Positions 15,788 to 25,199 of a stretch of DNA of 64,000 nt are shown piece by piece (position 1 is the first letter of the stretch; each line of letters opens with the position of its first letter). A program made the translations under genes and the position numbers. Where the stretch lies: assembly GCA_015075365.1 (NCBI GenBank), contig JABTUN010000003.1, positions 310,001 to 374,000 on the forward strand, in the 5' to 3' direction. Source of the stretch: Verrucomicrobiaceae bacterium (lineage in GTDB: Bacteria; Verrucomicrobiota; Verrucomicrobiia; Verrucomicrobiales; Verrucomicrobiaceae). The notes below the pieces were generated by a model that saw only the letters and a program-made list of their open reading frames with translations, ran no database searches and was not told the origin of the DNA.

Positions 15788-17185
15788 ATGCGCTTGCCTC
15801 TGTGTTGTTTGCTGCTGTCAGCCTGGCCCGTTCTGGCGGACGGACTTCGTTCCGTCGTATTGCGTGATGACAAAGCGTTGGACCATCGGGATGAGGTGGT
15901 CCTCAGCTATCGGGATGCAGTCAGCAGCGTTCGCGACAGCGTGGTCACCATCTGGGTGCGGCACTGGAAGCCTAAAAATGAATGGAATGCCGACGGGTTT
16001 GATGTTTCACCGAATGAGACGGTAGAGAAGGGTGGGAATGGCAGCGGCATCGTGCTGACGGCGGACGGACTGATCCTGACGAATTACCACGTGGTCTATG
16101 GAGCGAAGGAGCTCATGATTCGGCCTCGAAGCAGCGCCAACGATGTTCCGGCGGAGATTGTGGGATTCGATGGTGCGACGGATGTGGCTCTCCTGCGTGC
16201 GAAAAGCGGGACGTGGAAGCCGGCTACACTGACAAACAGCGATGGAGCGGCTGCTGGAGATGTGGTTCTGGCCCTGGGCAGCCCCTTCGGCCTGGAGCAA
16301 ACGGTCACGATGGGCATCTTGAGCGCGACCGGGCGTTCAGAGATCTCCGGCTTGTCGAGCCAGCTTCAGGATTTCCTGCAAACGGACGCCGCCATCAATC
16401 CAGGAAATTCTGGCGGGCCCTTGGTGGATGGAAAAGGGCGCGTGCTGGGCATGAACACAGCACGCTATGGCGGCGAGGGAATCGGCCTGGCGGTACCGAT
16501 CAATCTTGCCCTCAAAGTCGCGGACGACTTGCAACGGGACGGTCGGGTGGGGCGGGGATACTTGGGAGTGCGCCTGGCAGATGTGAATCGAGAGGCGGTT
16601 GAAAATCTCAAGCTCGGTTCGGCTGAAAAAGGGGCCGTGGTGACGCATGTGGAGGCCGGCCTGCCGGGTGACCAGGCCGGACTGCGACCTGGCGATGTCA
16701 TCACGGCAGTGAATGGCCTGGCTGTTTCAAGCCGGGCACGCTTCCTGATGCGGATGACGACCTTCGGCGCTGGAGATCGGGTGAAGCTGACCTATTCGCG
16801 CGACGGTGCTGCGAAGGAAACAGAAGCTGCATTGATCGCTCCTCCCGGAGTGAAGCCTGTTGTGCCAGCCTTGGAATATGAGCTGGTGGCTGGATTGAGA
16901 GTCGCCTTGATCGACGACAAGAAGAGAAACGAACTGCTTCTGCCCGCCAAGTTTGAGGCGCTTCTGGTTCTCCATGATTTCAAATCCCGTGACGGGAAGG
17001 TGAGCCTTGCCCAAGGCGACTTCATTCTGAAGGTCAATGGCAGAGGCTTTCCGCGTTACACTGTCCAGTCGGATGAAGAGTTCATGAACGGATTGCGACC
17101 GACGAGACCGCTTGTTCTTCTGACGGTCAAAAGAAAGTCGGGAGAGCAGGTCGAGCTCGGATTTGTGGCTCAACTGACCAAATAG
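15788..17185 (+). CDS. HtrA/DegP-like serine protease with PDZ domain
   Basis: A 465-residue S1C-family protease. A Sec signal peptide (about residues 1-17, LLLSAWPVLADG) sends it across the inner membrane. The catalytic triad is visible: His101 in TNYHVVYG, Asp132 in GATDVALL and Ser208 in NPGNSGGPLV. A PDZ domain follows (about 245-340, GYLGVRL through QAGLRPGDVITAVNG), and a second, more divergent domain of about 110 residues ends the protein. Expected role is envelope protein quality control or regulated proteolysis. It is followed 25 bp downstream by the beta-propeller gene, a likely two-gene unit. Confidence 0.92.
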   Translation: MRLPLCCLLLSAWPVLADGLRSVVLRDDKALDHRDEVVLSYRDAVSSVRDSVVTIWVRHWKPKNEWNADGFDVSPNETVEKGGNGSGIVLTADGLILTNYHVVYGAKELMIRPRSSANDVPAEIVGFDGATDVALLRAKSGTWKPATLTNSDGAAAGDVVLALGSPFGLEQTVTMGILSATGRSEISGLSSQLQDFLQTDAAINPGNSGGPLVDGKGRVLGMNTARYGGEGIGLAVPINLALKVADDLQRDGRVGRGYLGVRLADVNREAVENLKLGSAEKGAVVTHVEAGLPGDQAGLRPGDVITAVNGLAVSSRARFLMRMTTFGAGDRVKLTYSRDGAAKETEAALIAPPGVKPVVPALEYELVAGLRVALIDDKKRNELLLPAKFEALLVLHDFKSRDGKVSLAQGDFILKVNGRGFPRYTVQSDEEFMNGLRPTRPLVLLTVKRKSGEQVELGFVAQLTK

Positions 17186-17210
17186 AACCCATCCGCTTCA
17201 ATCTACTGCC

Positions 17211-20200
17211 ATGAGCCGTTACTTCACTCTGACCGCGATCCTGCTTCTCGCGAACTTTGTTCATGCAGCCGATGCCCGACTGGAGCCGTTATACTCTTCA
17301 AACCCTGCACTGACTGGCTTTTTGGGTTCGCCTGGAGTGGGAGGGTTCATCGAAGGCAAAGTGGTCTGGCACCGATCAGGAGGCATTTTTGGTCTGGATC
17401 AAAACCGGCAGGGCATCAACCCGTTGAACCAGTGGCGGATGGATCCGCAGACTCTTCGTGCGACCCGGACAGCAGTGTACAATGTGGGGGATGTCTGGGC
17501 CTTGTCCCAGAAGGGTGACCTGCTTTGTGCCTTGTCCCGCCTGGGAGCCGACAAACCCGACCTGGACCCCGATCGCAATTCGATGGCATGGCAGGCGGGC
17601 AATCTGGGTTGCTTTGAAATGGCCGGTGGCGCACGCCGCTGGATGCTGCCTATGCGCAATGGAGAAAGCATCTCCAGCATCGCCTTCACTCTCGATGACA
17701 AGGCTGTGATCGTGCTGAGCATCTGGAACGGCATTCAGAGTCTTCGCCTGCTGCAAAGCAGCGACGGTTTGCTCGTGCGCCAGTATGATTTTCCAGAAGC
17801 CTCGCGTTCCATGCGCTTTCTGTCTGATCGGCTGGCGGTTCGTGCTGATGATTTTTGGTTCATCCGGGCTTCAGACGAGGGATCGCAGGTGCTCCGGGTT
17901 CCTCTTTCCACGCTGCAGCCTGTCAAAGTGGATCTTGAGCTGCCCGCAGGCATTTCCGGCAAGCTGGCGCTCAGCGCAGACGGCATTCACCTCGCCTTTG
18001 GATCCAATTCCGAAGTGCGCTGTCTGAGAACCAACGGTGGCAAATGGCAACAGTCCTATGTTGATGAAGATTTGTCGTGGGATGAGATGACTGGCGGGGG
18101 CAAGGTGCTGAAGCAGTTTCAGTTCTCTCCGGATGGCAAATCGTTGCTCGTGATCTCATCGGTTGATGCCCGCATCACCGATCTCAGTTCCAAAAAAACA
18201 CGACGCATCAAATTGGGGGGAAACCACGGCGGCGCTTTCTCACCAGACGGCAGGCTTGTCCTGGTTGTGTATGATCACGGCATGGAGGCGGTGAGTCTCT
18301 CATCTGCGGACGCCAGCCATCCTGCGCGGCTGACTCAAAACAAGTGGGCCCCCCATCTGTTGAAGTATTTGCCGGACGGGAAGAATCTTCTGGCGGCCGA
18401 TGTGGAGGGAATCTGGGTGTGGGACATGCAGTCACGCCGCCCGCGTGCCTGGCTGAAAGCCCAGGATGAACATATTCCTGTCGAGGCGATGATCAGAACT
18501 GTGTCCGTCGTCTCGAACGGCACCGAAGTCATCGCTGAGGAGGGGAATGACTTTCTGAAATGGAAACTGCCGCCTCTGGAGGGTGCTCCACCGGCCAAAC
18601 CGGCCATTATCACGCCGGTCTTGGCGTTTGGTGGGGTGCGGCAGAAACCCACCTATCCGTACTCCGGAGTATACATGCACCCGGACGGCACCTGGGTGAT
18701 TGCTGCTCACGGGCATGGCAACCCAACCACGGTCCGCAAAAGCCTGTCGGACACGTCTGCACGGACGTTGAGTGAACCAATCCGGGTGGAATCCGGCCAG
18801 TGGCTATTTCAAGGTTCCCAATTCGCCTTTTTTGACCCGATTGAATCGCAGTGGAAGTCTCTCAACCTCACTGACGGTGTGGTGACTGAGATGAAACAAC
18901 GGAGCGACTCCCTAGCGGTTCTTCCGAGAGCAGGAGCTTATGTCACTCAGCGTGGCGTCGTCAGCCTGTTTTCAGATCGCGTATTTCCTCCATTCGACTA
19001 CCCAAGGCAGTTCTCCTTTTATCCCAACATCTTCGCTGCCGTGTCAGCAGATGAAAAGCACGTCGCAGCGATCATGAGCGACCAGGTGCGAAGTCATGTG
19101 CGACTCATCGTGTTTGAAGTCGAAACGGGAAAGCTCATCGGACAGACGCTGGTTCCTGGAAATGATGTGTCATCCGTCGCCTTCTCTCCCGATGGGACGC
19201 AAATCGCGTGCGGACACCGAAACACGTCCATTTCACTCTGGGACGTTGCAAAACTGCCGCCCCTGCCGGTGCTTCCAGCAGTTGTCACCGCTCCGCCGTC
19301 AGGCACAAAGCTGTCTCCCGCAGCCGCGCCCAAGCCAGCGCCCGGCAGGCCGCCCCTGACCAAAACGACGCGGCCCGAGCACATGTTTGGCAGCGGCATT
19401 TGGGACTTCCACGAGGATGGCAGTGTGGGAAAGGGTGAAAGCTTTCCCCTAGCTGCCAAACTCATCATCGACGGCATCGAAGTGTCACCCAAAGCGCACC
19501 GTCTGGCCTCTTTTCCAGACTTGCAGCAGATCTGGAGAGCTCAGGAGAACTTCGGCGCTGAAACCATGCCCAGACCATCAGATCCCAGGTTCCGGCCCAT
19601 ACCCGAGAGCAGGTTCAAAGAAGTTTATGCAGGCCTCATTCATATCTGCGAAGGCCAGGCAGGAGACTATTGGGTCTCCCGGCAAGCCGGGAATCCCATC
19701 GGTATCGCGACGACCTTTCTCGCCATCACCGACACCCTCACTTTCCAGGGCAAAGAAGCCAAAAACTCGACTGTTGAGTTCGTGTGCCAGCTTCCAGCCA
19801 CCGTGAAGGGCTTCATCGATTCCAATTTCAAACCGGTCGATATCGAGGCCGACGGAGCTCTGAAAATCCAGTCCGAAGCCGTGTGGATCGCCGCCATTTC
19901 GGAAAGGGGAGCATCTCCCACCGTCCCAATCATCAAATATCGAGGCAACAATGGGTCGAATGCCATGCGACTTGTCTGGAAAAAGGACAACAGCACGTTG
20001 GCGATCCGCCATTCCATGGCTGTGAAGCCTGGCGAGGTGCGTCATCTCATGCATGGGCTCCGGCTGATCATACTCGAAGAGGGAGCCGGACCGACTCAAT
20101 TCAAAGCGCCCGCCAGCCATGAGTTCAGTCGTATGGTTGACTCCTCCACCATCAACAGGAGCCTGAACATCGACGGCTACATATCCGACCCGATGTTTCG

Positions 20201-20918
20201 AGAGCTGCCTATTCTGCCGCCGAGAGCAGGGGACGAGTTTTCGCAGAGTTGGGACAAACTGTTTGATGGCAGCCTCCGAAATGCAGACACCGTGCTCAGC
20301 GCTCATCAATTGTGGATCGAGGACGCACCGTTGCCTTTTGCCAGTCCCTCCATCTTCGTCCGGAAGACTTTCACCGATTCGAGACCCAAGGAGGACCGCG
20401 GGGTTCATGGATCTTCATTGGATGGAAATGTGTCCGTAGTCCGAAAAGCCGGGCGGATTGACCGGCAGGGCATGCCTTTCGTGAGCGATGGCTTTTTAAA
20501 CAAAACAGAGAGCCCCATTTCGATCCGCATCGCTTATGTCACCACCTTCGCGGCGCCCCCAGCGGCGATTTACAGCTCAGCTGGCGACAAAATCGACCCG
20601 TGGAAAGACCCGGTCGAGGCGTCCAACTTCGGAGGCAGCATCATCGTCGAATTCGCTGGTGAGGCCCGCCCCGCGACCGCCCTGGCCTTTTCGGAGAAGG
20701 GTGCCCAATATGAGCCCAAGCTATCCTGGATCGCCCCCAATCTGCTCAAAGCCGAATACACCGTGACTTTGGCGCCTCGCGAAACAACGAGCCTCTGGCA
20801 CGGTGCCACCCAGCGCAAGCTCGCCAGCTTCAGTTCCGTGTCCGAAGCCTTCACAGGTGCATTGCCCTTCATCCAAAAGGGCGATGCCAAAACCGGGAAA
20901 CCCGTCAATTTGAAGTAA
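17211..20918 (+). CDS. Large secreted beta-propeller (WD40-like) protein
   Basis: A 1235-residue product with a Sec signal peptide (MSRYFTLTAILLLANFVHAA). The first 680 residues or so have repeated blade-like segments such as QFSPDGKSLLVIS, GAFSPDGRLVLVV, YLPDGKNLLAADVEGIWVWD and VAFSPDGTQIACGH, typical of WD40/YVTN propellers. A proline-rich linker (about 690-720) leads to a C-terminal half of about 500 residues with no recognised family and beta-rich composition. It lies directly downstream of the HtrA-like protease and may be its partner or substrate in the envelope; this is inference from order only. Confidence 0.8.
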   Translation: MSRYFTLTAILLLANFVHAADARLEPLYSSNPALTGFLGSPGVGGFIEGKVVWHRSGGIFGLDQNRQGINPLNQWRMDPQTLRATRTAVYNVGDVWALSQKGDLLCALSRLGADKPDLDPDRNSMAWQAGNLGCFEMAGGARRWMLPMRNGESISSIAFTLDDKAVIVLSIWNGIQSLRLLQSSDGLLVRQYDFPEASRSMRFLSDRLAVRADDFWFIRASDEGSQVLRVPLSTLQPVKVDLELPAGISGKLALSADGIHLAFGSNSEVRCLRTNGGKWQQSYVDEDLSWDEMTGGGKVLKQFQFSPDGKSLLVISSVDARITDLSSKKTRRIKLGGNHGGAFSPDGRLVLVVYDHGMEAVSLSSADASHPARLTQNKWAPHLLKYLPDGKNLLAADVEGIWVWDMQSRRPRAWLKAQDEHIPVEAMIRTVSVVSNGTEVIAEEGNDFLKWKLPPLEGAPPAKPAIITPVLAFGGVRQKPTYPYSGVYMHPDGTWVIAAHGHGNPTTVRKSLSDTSARTLSEPIRVESGQWLFQGSQFAFFDPIESQWKSLNLTDGVVTEMKQRSDSLAVLPRAGAYVTQRGVVSLFSDRVFPPFDYPRQFSFYPNIFAAVSADEKHVAAIMSDQVRSHVRLIVFEVETGKLIGQTLVPGNDVSSVAFSPDGTQIACGHRNTSISLWDVAKLPPLPVLPAVVTAPPSGTKLSPAAAPKPAPGRPPLTKTTRPEHMFGSGIWDFHEDGSVGKGESFPLAAKLIIDGIEVSPKAHRLASFPDLQQIWRAQENFGAETMPRPSDPRFRPIPESRFKEVYAGLIHICEGQAGDYWVSRQAGNPIGIATTFLAITDTLTFQGKEAKNSTVEFVCQLPATVKGFIDSNFKPVDIEADGALKIQSEAVWIAAISERGASPTVPIIKYRGNNGSNAMRLVWKKDNSTLAIRHSMAVKPGEVRHLMHGLRLIILEEGAGPTQFKAPASHEFSRMVDSSTINRSLNIDGYISDPMFRELPILPPRAGDEFSQSWDKLFDGSLRNADTVLSAHQLWIEDAPLPFASPSIFVRKTFTDSRPKEDRGVHGSSLDGNVSVVRKAGRIDRQGMPFVSDGFLNKTESPISIRIAYVTTFAAPPAAIYSSAGDKIDPWKDPVEASNFGGSIIVEFAGEARPATALAFSEKGAQYEPKLSWIAPNLLKAEYTVTLAPRETTSLWHGATQRKLASFSSVSEAFTGALPFIQKGDAKTGKPVNLK

Positions 20919-21064
20919 CGCCGGAGGGTTTGACTCGATCCGGGCCGGAGGCCAAAGTACTGTGTGAACCTGATTTTCATTTACTCGGCCTGCCATGACA
21001 TCTCCTGGGCACGTTGCGGATCGCCGGACGTGTGGCATGGCGGATGCTGGAAGGAGTGCGGTGC

Positions 21065-22249
21065 ATGAGCGTGGCGATGCTGCAGGTGTTTAACCGTTAT
21101 CTTTTCCCCGGTGGCGAGGAGAAGAGCGTCGATCGCATCTACAATCATCTCAGCAGCGCGCATGAGATGTCCCGCTGCTTCTTCGAGAGCGCGGAATGGC
21201 GGCGCGAAGGCGCTCCCGGCCCCGCCGGCCAGATGAAGCGGCTCTTTTACAACACGGATGCCCGCGTGCGCTTTGAATCCGCGCTCGACATGAGCGGCGC
21301 GCAGGCAGCGCTGTTTCATAACATCTACCCCGTCGGCTCGCCCGCTCTGTATCACGCCGCAAAGAAGCGCGGCGTGCCGGTGATCCAGTATCTGCACAAC
21401 TTCCGCCCTTTCTCCGTCGGCGGCACGCTCTTCGTAAACGGCCGCGTGTGTCCTGACGGGCTGTATGGCCAGGACCGCGCGGAGGTGCTGGCCGGTGCGT
21501 GGCAGGGATCGGTGGTGAAGAGCCTGCTCTTGGCGCTGATGCTCAAGCTGCTGCGCCGTAGCGGGTGGCTGCAGAGTGTGAAAGCCTGGATCGCCATCTC
21601 CGATTTCATGCGGGATCGCATCGTGCAGGCCGGGCTCGTCGAGCCGGAGAAAATTCACACGCTGCGTCATTCCTGGGATGCCTTGAGCACCGCGCCGCGC
21701 ACGGAGGACGCGGGCTACTACCTCTTCCTCGGCCGCCTCGTGCCGGAAAAAGGCCTCAGCGTGCTGCTTGACGCCTGGGACCGCCTGCGTGACCAGCTCG
21801 GTGACAAAACGCCCATGCTCCACATCGCCGGTGAAGGTCCGCAGGAGCCGCTGGTGCACCAGCGCATGCGCACGAACCACTACATCGGCTTTCTCGGCCA
21901 GATCGGCGGGGAAACGAAGTCGGAGGCGCTCCGCCGCTGCCGCGCCCTCATCGCACCCTCGGTGTGGTGGGAGCCGCTCGGCCTCGTGGCCTACGAGGCC
22001 TACGACTACGCCAAGCCTGTGCTCGCCGCGCGCTCCGGCGGCCTCGCCGAGACCGTCCAGCATATGCAAACCGGCTTGCTCCACGAGCCCGGCGACGCCG
22101 AATCTCTGGCCCGTGATGTGGTGACGATGGAAGCCACTCCCCACCCCGTCCGCGTCGAATCTGGCACCCGCGGCCGCCAATGGCTCCTCAGTGAAACGAA
22201 CGTTACCACCTGGCGCGCGCGGTTTGAAGAGATCCTCGCCACGTTGTGA
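21065..22249 (+). CDS. Glycosyltransferase family 4 protein
   Basis: A 394-residue GT-B glycosyltransferase. The ATG at 21065 is preferred over the upstream in-frame start at 21014 because AAGGAG at 21051-21056 is well placed and the product then starts like the family (AMLQVFNRYLFPGGEE). The C-terminal donor-binding half has YYLFLGRLVPEKGLSVLLDAW and the E-x7-E-type region PSVWWEPLGLVAYEAYDYAKP. It probably adds a sugar to a lipid or glycan at the cytoplasmic face of the membrane; the acceptor is unknown and no glycan cluster surrounds it. Confidence 0.9.
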   Translation: MSVAMLQVFNRYLFPGGEEKSVDRIYNHLSSAHEMSRCFFESAEWRREGAPGPAGQMKRLFYNTDARVRFESALDMSGAQAALFHNIYPVGSPALYHAAKKRGVPVIQYLHNFRPFSVGGTLFVNGRVCPDGLYGQDRAEVLAGAWQGSVVKSLLLALMLKLLRRSGWLQSVKAWIAISDFMRDRIVQAGLVEPEKIHTLRHSWDALSTAPRTEDAGYYLFLGRLVPEKGLSVLLDAWDRLRDQLGDKTPMLHIAGEGPQEPLVHQRMRTNHYIGFLGQIGGETKSEALRRCRALIAPSVWWEPLGLVAYEAYDYAKPVLAARSGGLAETVQHMQTGLLHEPGDAESLARDVVTMEATPHPVRVESGTRGRQWLLSETNVTTWRARFEEILATL

Positions 22250-22394
22250 CCGGCACGGCGCTGAAAACAGTGCTTGGCCTCGCGCGCGTCCTTCTCTATC
22301 ATCCCCTCATGCGCGTCTTGACGCGTGCTCTTTTCCATCCTCCCTGCGACCCCTTTCCTGCGGTGTTCGTTATTGAGCTTTGTGGCCCGGCCCG

Positions 22395-22564
22395 TTTCAA
22401 ACCTATCGGGGACTGCGCATCTGGGATGTCATGTCATGCCTTCACTGGAAGACAGCATTCCGTCCATGCGGGTTCCCACCTGGACTCATGGGATACGTGA
22501 GCCCGCTGTCTCGGACGGCACAGGCGGGTTTTGAAAGCGCTCCGGCTCCGCCCGGGGCGCTTTC
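22395..22564 (+). ncRNA. Candidate structured small RNA, 6S-like
   Basis: A 333-bp gap without a gene holds nested complementary segments. 22395-22403 pairs with 22527-22536 as a closing stem, 22460-22465 (CCGTCC) with 22513-22518 (GGACGG), and 22468-22472 (GCGGG) with 22502-22506 (CCCGC). Inside is GGTTCCCACCTGGACTCATG, which resembles the 3' side of the 6S RNA central bubble in some bacteria. It ends at a strong terminator. Length of about 170-180 nt suits 6S RNA (ssrS). The family assignment is by eye; a different RNA is possible. Confidence 0.45.
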
Positions 22565-22571
22565 TCTTTTT
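22533..22571 (+). terminator. Intrinsic terminator
   Basis: A 12-bp stem, GAAAGCGCTCCG / CGGGGCGCTTTC (22533-22544 with 22553-22564, one G-T pair), has an 8-base loop and is followed by TCTTTTTT. It ends the candidate small RNA and possibly the GT4 transcript, just before the convergent protease gene. Confidence 0.85.
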
Positions 22572-22582
22572 TGGGGATGGCG

Positions 22583-24799
22583 TCATTCCTCGCGCAGGGA
22601 ATGCATCCAGCGGTCCAGTTGCTGGATCAGCTCGGCGGGGCCGTCCTCGGGGAAGTTTTCGATCAGCCAGCCCACATCCTCACGCGCGGCGGCCTTGTCA
22701 CCGAGGCGCTGGCGCATCTGCGCGCGGGTGAGGCGCTCCGTGGCGGCCGTCGGGTCGATGGCGAGCACCAGGTCAAGATACGGCATGCTTTCCCGGATGG
22801 AGCGTGTCTCGTCAAAACTGCTGCCGAGGAGGTTGCGCAGCATGCGCAGCAGGATGTCGCGCTTGGCGGCGGGCTGGAGGAACTCCTCGGCAAGCTCGCT
22901 CGTGTCGCTCAATTGCAGCGCCGCCTGCGCCACGGTCAGCTCCTTGCCGCGCTCGAACACATCAATGAGCTGCAGCTCGCCCTCCGGCCCGTCCCGGTAA
23001 CCCACCATGAACTTCCCGGGCAACGGCACGCCGAAGACGCCCTGGATGCCCAGCTTGGAGGCCAGCTCAACATAGAGCACGCTCAGTGTGATCGGCAGGC
23101 CTTCGCGGTCGTCGAGCACCTCGTTCATGTAGCTGTTGCTGCGGCTCTCGTAGTCACCGCGGCTGCCATGGAAGCCGTTTTCCTCGAACAGATAGCGGTT
23201 GAGCCGCTTCACTGCGGAAAGGGTGCCCTTCTTGATCTCTGGATCGTCCGTCAAATCGGCCACGAGGCCCTTGAAGGCATTCAAATACGACGCCACGTCG
23301 ATCTCCGGGTTGTCGTGGCGGGCGAGCAACAGCGTGCAGCGCAGCAGGTTGATCTCCGGCTCCGGTTTTTCGAGCTCCGCGAGGATTTCCTTCGTCATGG
23401 CGCGGCGGTGCAGCTCACGCTCCAGCTCGCGCAGCTTGGCCGCCTCCTCTTCGAGCTGCTTGCGCTGCTCCGAAAGGACACGGCGGCCCGCGGCCGGATT
23501 CTCCAGCAGCTTGTCGAGCGTCTGATCGCGCGTGGAGGCCTGCGCGAGGTGGGATTCGATCTCGCTGCGGAACTTGGAGGCCAGCTCCGGCTCCAACGGC
23601 TTCTCCGTGAGGTCAGTGCCGGTTCGGAAGCCGCGGAAGTCCGCCACGGTCGTGCGGAACTTGCACAGGCCGGCCAGACCGCCGCGCAGGCCGGTGTCGT
23701 CCGTCTCGATCACCTTTTTACCATTCACAAAGCAGGTGATCTTCTCCGGCTCCACACGCACACGCAGCGTGTTCCACTCGCCCGGCTTGTAGGCATTGCT
23801 CGGCACGTCGGAGAGGATCGTCCATGAATACACGTCCGGCCCGTCGAAGCGTGTCAGGCGCAGCTTGCTACCGGATGGATAAAAGCCGTAGTGCCGGTCC
23901 CCGCCGTCGGAGCAGAAGGCAAGTCCCGCCGCGCCGCTCTCGTCATCCAGCCTCACCGTCACGGCGGTCTCGAAGGTGTCCTCCGGCAGCTTTTGCGTCG
24001 AAAGGCACAGCGCCCGCCCGCCGAAGCCGTCACCAGGCAGATCGGCGTGAATCACCCCGGCATGCTGCGACCACTGGGAGCCGAGATGGAGCTTCCACAG
24101 TTTCGGATTCAGCACGCCGATCGTCAGCCAGCGGTTCATCGGCACCGGGTTGGGTTTTTCGACCAGTTTCTTCAAAGCGTTCACCGGCATCGCAAAGCCG
24201 AGGTTGTCCGTCTTGATGTGCTTCAGCGTGAGGATGCCCAGGACCCGCCCCTGCATGTCGAGCAGCGGGCCGCCGCTGTTGCCCTTCTCGATCGGGATCG
24301 CCACTTGCAGCATGTCATTGCCGTCGATCTCACGCGTGGCGGAGAGCACGCCCTGCACAATGCTAAAACCGAGGCCCTCCGGCGCGCCCATTGCCACCAC
24401 GCTTTCGCCCTGCCGCACCTTGGCCGAGTCACCGAGCGGCAGCGGCTTGAGCCCCTTCACGTCGATTTTGAGCAGGGCGAGGTCGCGATGCGCGTCCGTC
24501 GCATGCACGGAGGTCACGGCATGCGTTTTGCCGTCGTGCATCTCGATTTGCAGCCGCCGCGCCTCGCCGATGACATGCAGGTTCGTCGCGATCATGCCAT
24601 CCGCGCTCACGATGAAGCCCGATCCGATGCCATCCGCGCCCTCGCGGCCCAGTTGCGTGATCTTCACCAGCGACGGCGCGATGCCCTCCGCCAGATCTGC
24701 TGTTGACTGCGCCTTTGGAGCCGGGGATTTGCCCTTGGCCGCTCCTTCGGCCACGGAACACATGGAATAGACGACAAGGAGCAGCAGGAGGTGTTTCAT
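22583..24799 (-). CDS. Secreted fusion: trypsin-like protease, LamG-like, SirB1-type transglutaminase-like
   Basis: A 738-residue multidomain protein with a Sec signal peptide (about residues 1-19). Residues about 35-205 are a trypsin-like S1C domain with an intact triad: His75 in TNLHVIG, Asp106 in HRDLALL and Ser175 in KGNSGGPLL. Residues about 240-395 look like a LamG/DUF1080-type jelly roll (YKPGEWNTLRVRVEPEKITC is a typical phrase). A charged helical linker (about 400-480) follows. Residues about 490-650 match the SirB1/COG2912 transglutaminase-like domain (NRYLFEENGFHGSRGDY, DREGLPITLSVLYVELASKLG). A short TPR-like end closes the protein. The combination suggests an envelope protease with a sugar-binding module; the role of the SirB1 part is unknown. 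Confidence 0.88.
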   Translation of the reverse strand: MKHLLLLLVVYSMCSVAEGAAKGKSPAPKAQSTADLAEGIAPSLVKITQLGREGADGIGSGFIVSADGMIATNLHVIGEARRLQIEMHDGKTHAVTSVHATDAHRDLALLKIDVKGLKPLPLGDSAKVRQGESVVAMGAPEGLGFSIVQGVLSATREIDGNDMLQVAIPIEKGNSGGPLLDMQGRVLGILTLKHIKTDNLGFAMPVNALKKLVEKPNPVPMNRWLTIGVLNPKLWKLHLGSQWSQHAGVIHADLPGDGFGGRALCLSTQKLPEDTFETAVTVRLDDESGAAGLAFCSDGGDRHYGFYPSGSKLRLTRFDGPDVYSWTILSDVPSNAYKPGEWNTLRVRVEPEKITCFVNGKKVIETDDTGLRGGLAGLCKFRTTVADFRGFRTGTDLTEKPLEPELASKFRSEIESHLAQASTRDQTLDKLLENPAAGRRVLSEQRKQLEEEAAKLRELERELHRRAMTKEILAELEKPEPEINLLRCTLLLARHDNPEIDVASYLNAFKGLVADLTDDPEIKKGTLSAVKRLNRYLFEENGFHGSRGDYESRSNSYMNEVLDDREGLPITLSVLYVELASKLGIQGVFGVPLPGKFMVGYRDGPEGELQLIDVFERGKELTVAQAALQLSDTSELAEEFLQPAAKRDILLRMLRNLLGSSFDETRSIRESMPYLDLVLAIDPTAATERLTRAQMRQRLGDKAAAREDVGWLIENFPEDGPAELIQQLDRWMHSLREE

Positions 24800-25144
24800 G
24801 CAGGGCGTGAGGATCGGATGACAGTCCGGCGGTTATTCAAAACGCGGTCGAGGGGCTCTTTTTGAGGCTGCGCGTGGACACCCGGCACCATCGCCCACGG
24901 CGGGCGTTTCGATGGAGGATTCCGCGTCTGGCATGGAGTGGAGTGTATTCGTTGAGCCCGCCTTGCCAACCGTCATTTCGGACGGCTTGTGGTCCACCCG
25001 GTGGATCGGGTGACATTGGCTGTGCTCCGATCGGGTTGACGACGCACATGGCAGGCATGAGGGAAGACGCCGCATCGTTCTCCGAGTGCGGGTGGGGGGC
25101 GGAACTGGTTCGGCTGGTTTGAGGGCGAGCGGCGGGCGCCAAAA
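24800..25144. other. Gene-free stretch upstream of the protease fusion
   Basis: No convincing gene is seen between the start of the protease fusion and the pnp terminator. Short frames exist on both strands but lack coding character. On the minus strand TTGGCA (24964-24969) and TACACT (24942-24947) are spaced by 16 bp and could be a sigma-70-type promoter for the downstream gene, giving a leader of about 140 nt. The rest holds nothing recognisable. Confidence 0.4.
24942..24969 (-). promoter_or_regulatory. Possible sigma-70-type promoter
   Basis: On the minus strand TTGGCA and TACACT are separated by 16 bp, about 140 bp before the start of the 22583-24799 gene. Matches are 5 of 6 and 4 of 6 to consensus. 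Weak evidence in high-GC DNA. Confidence 0.3.
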
Positions 25145-25170
25145 AAGAGGCCGCTCGAAAGCGGCCTCTT
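25141..25170 (-). terminator. pnp: Intrinsic terminator of pnp
   Basis: AAGAGGCCGCT and AGCGGCCTCTT (25145-25155 and 25160-25170) form a perfect 11-bp stem with a 4-base loop. On the minus strand it is followed by a run of six T, about 30 bp after the pnp stop. Confidence 0.9.
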
Positions 25171-25199
25171 CGTGATTTTGGGAACTGGTCTCGGAGCGA

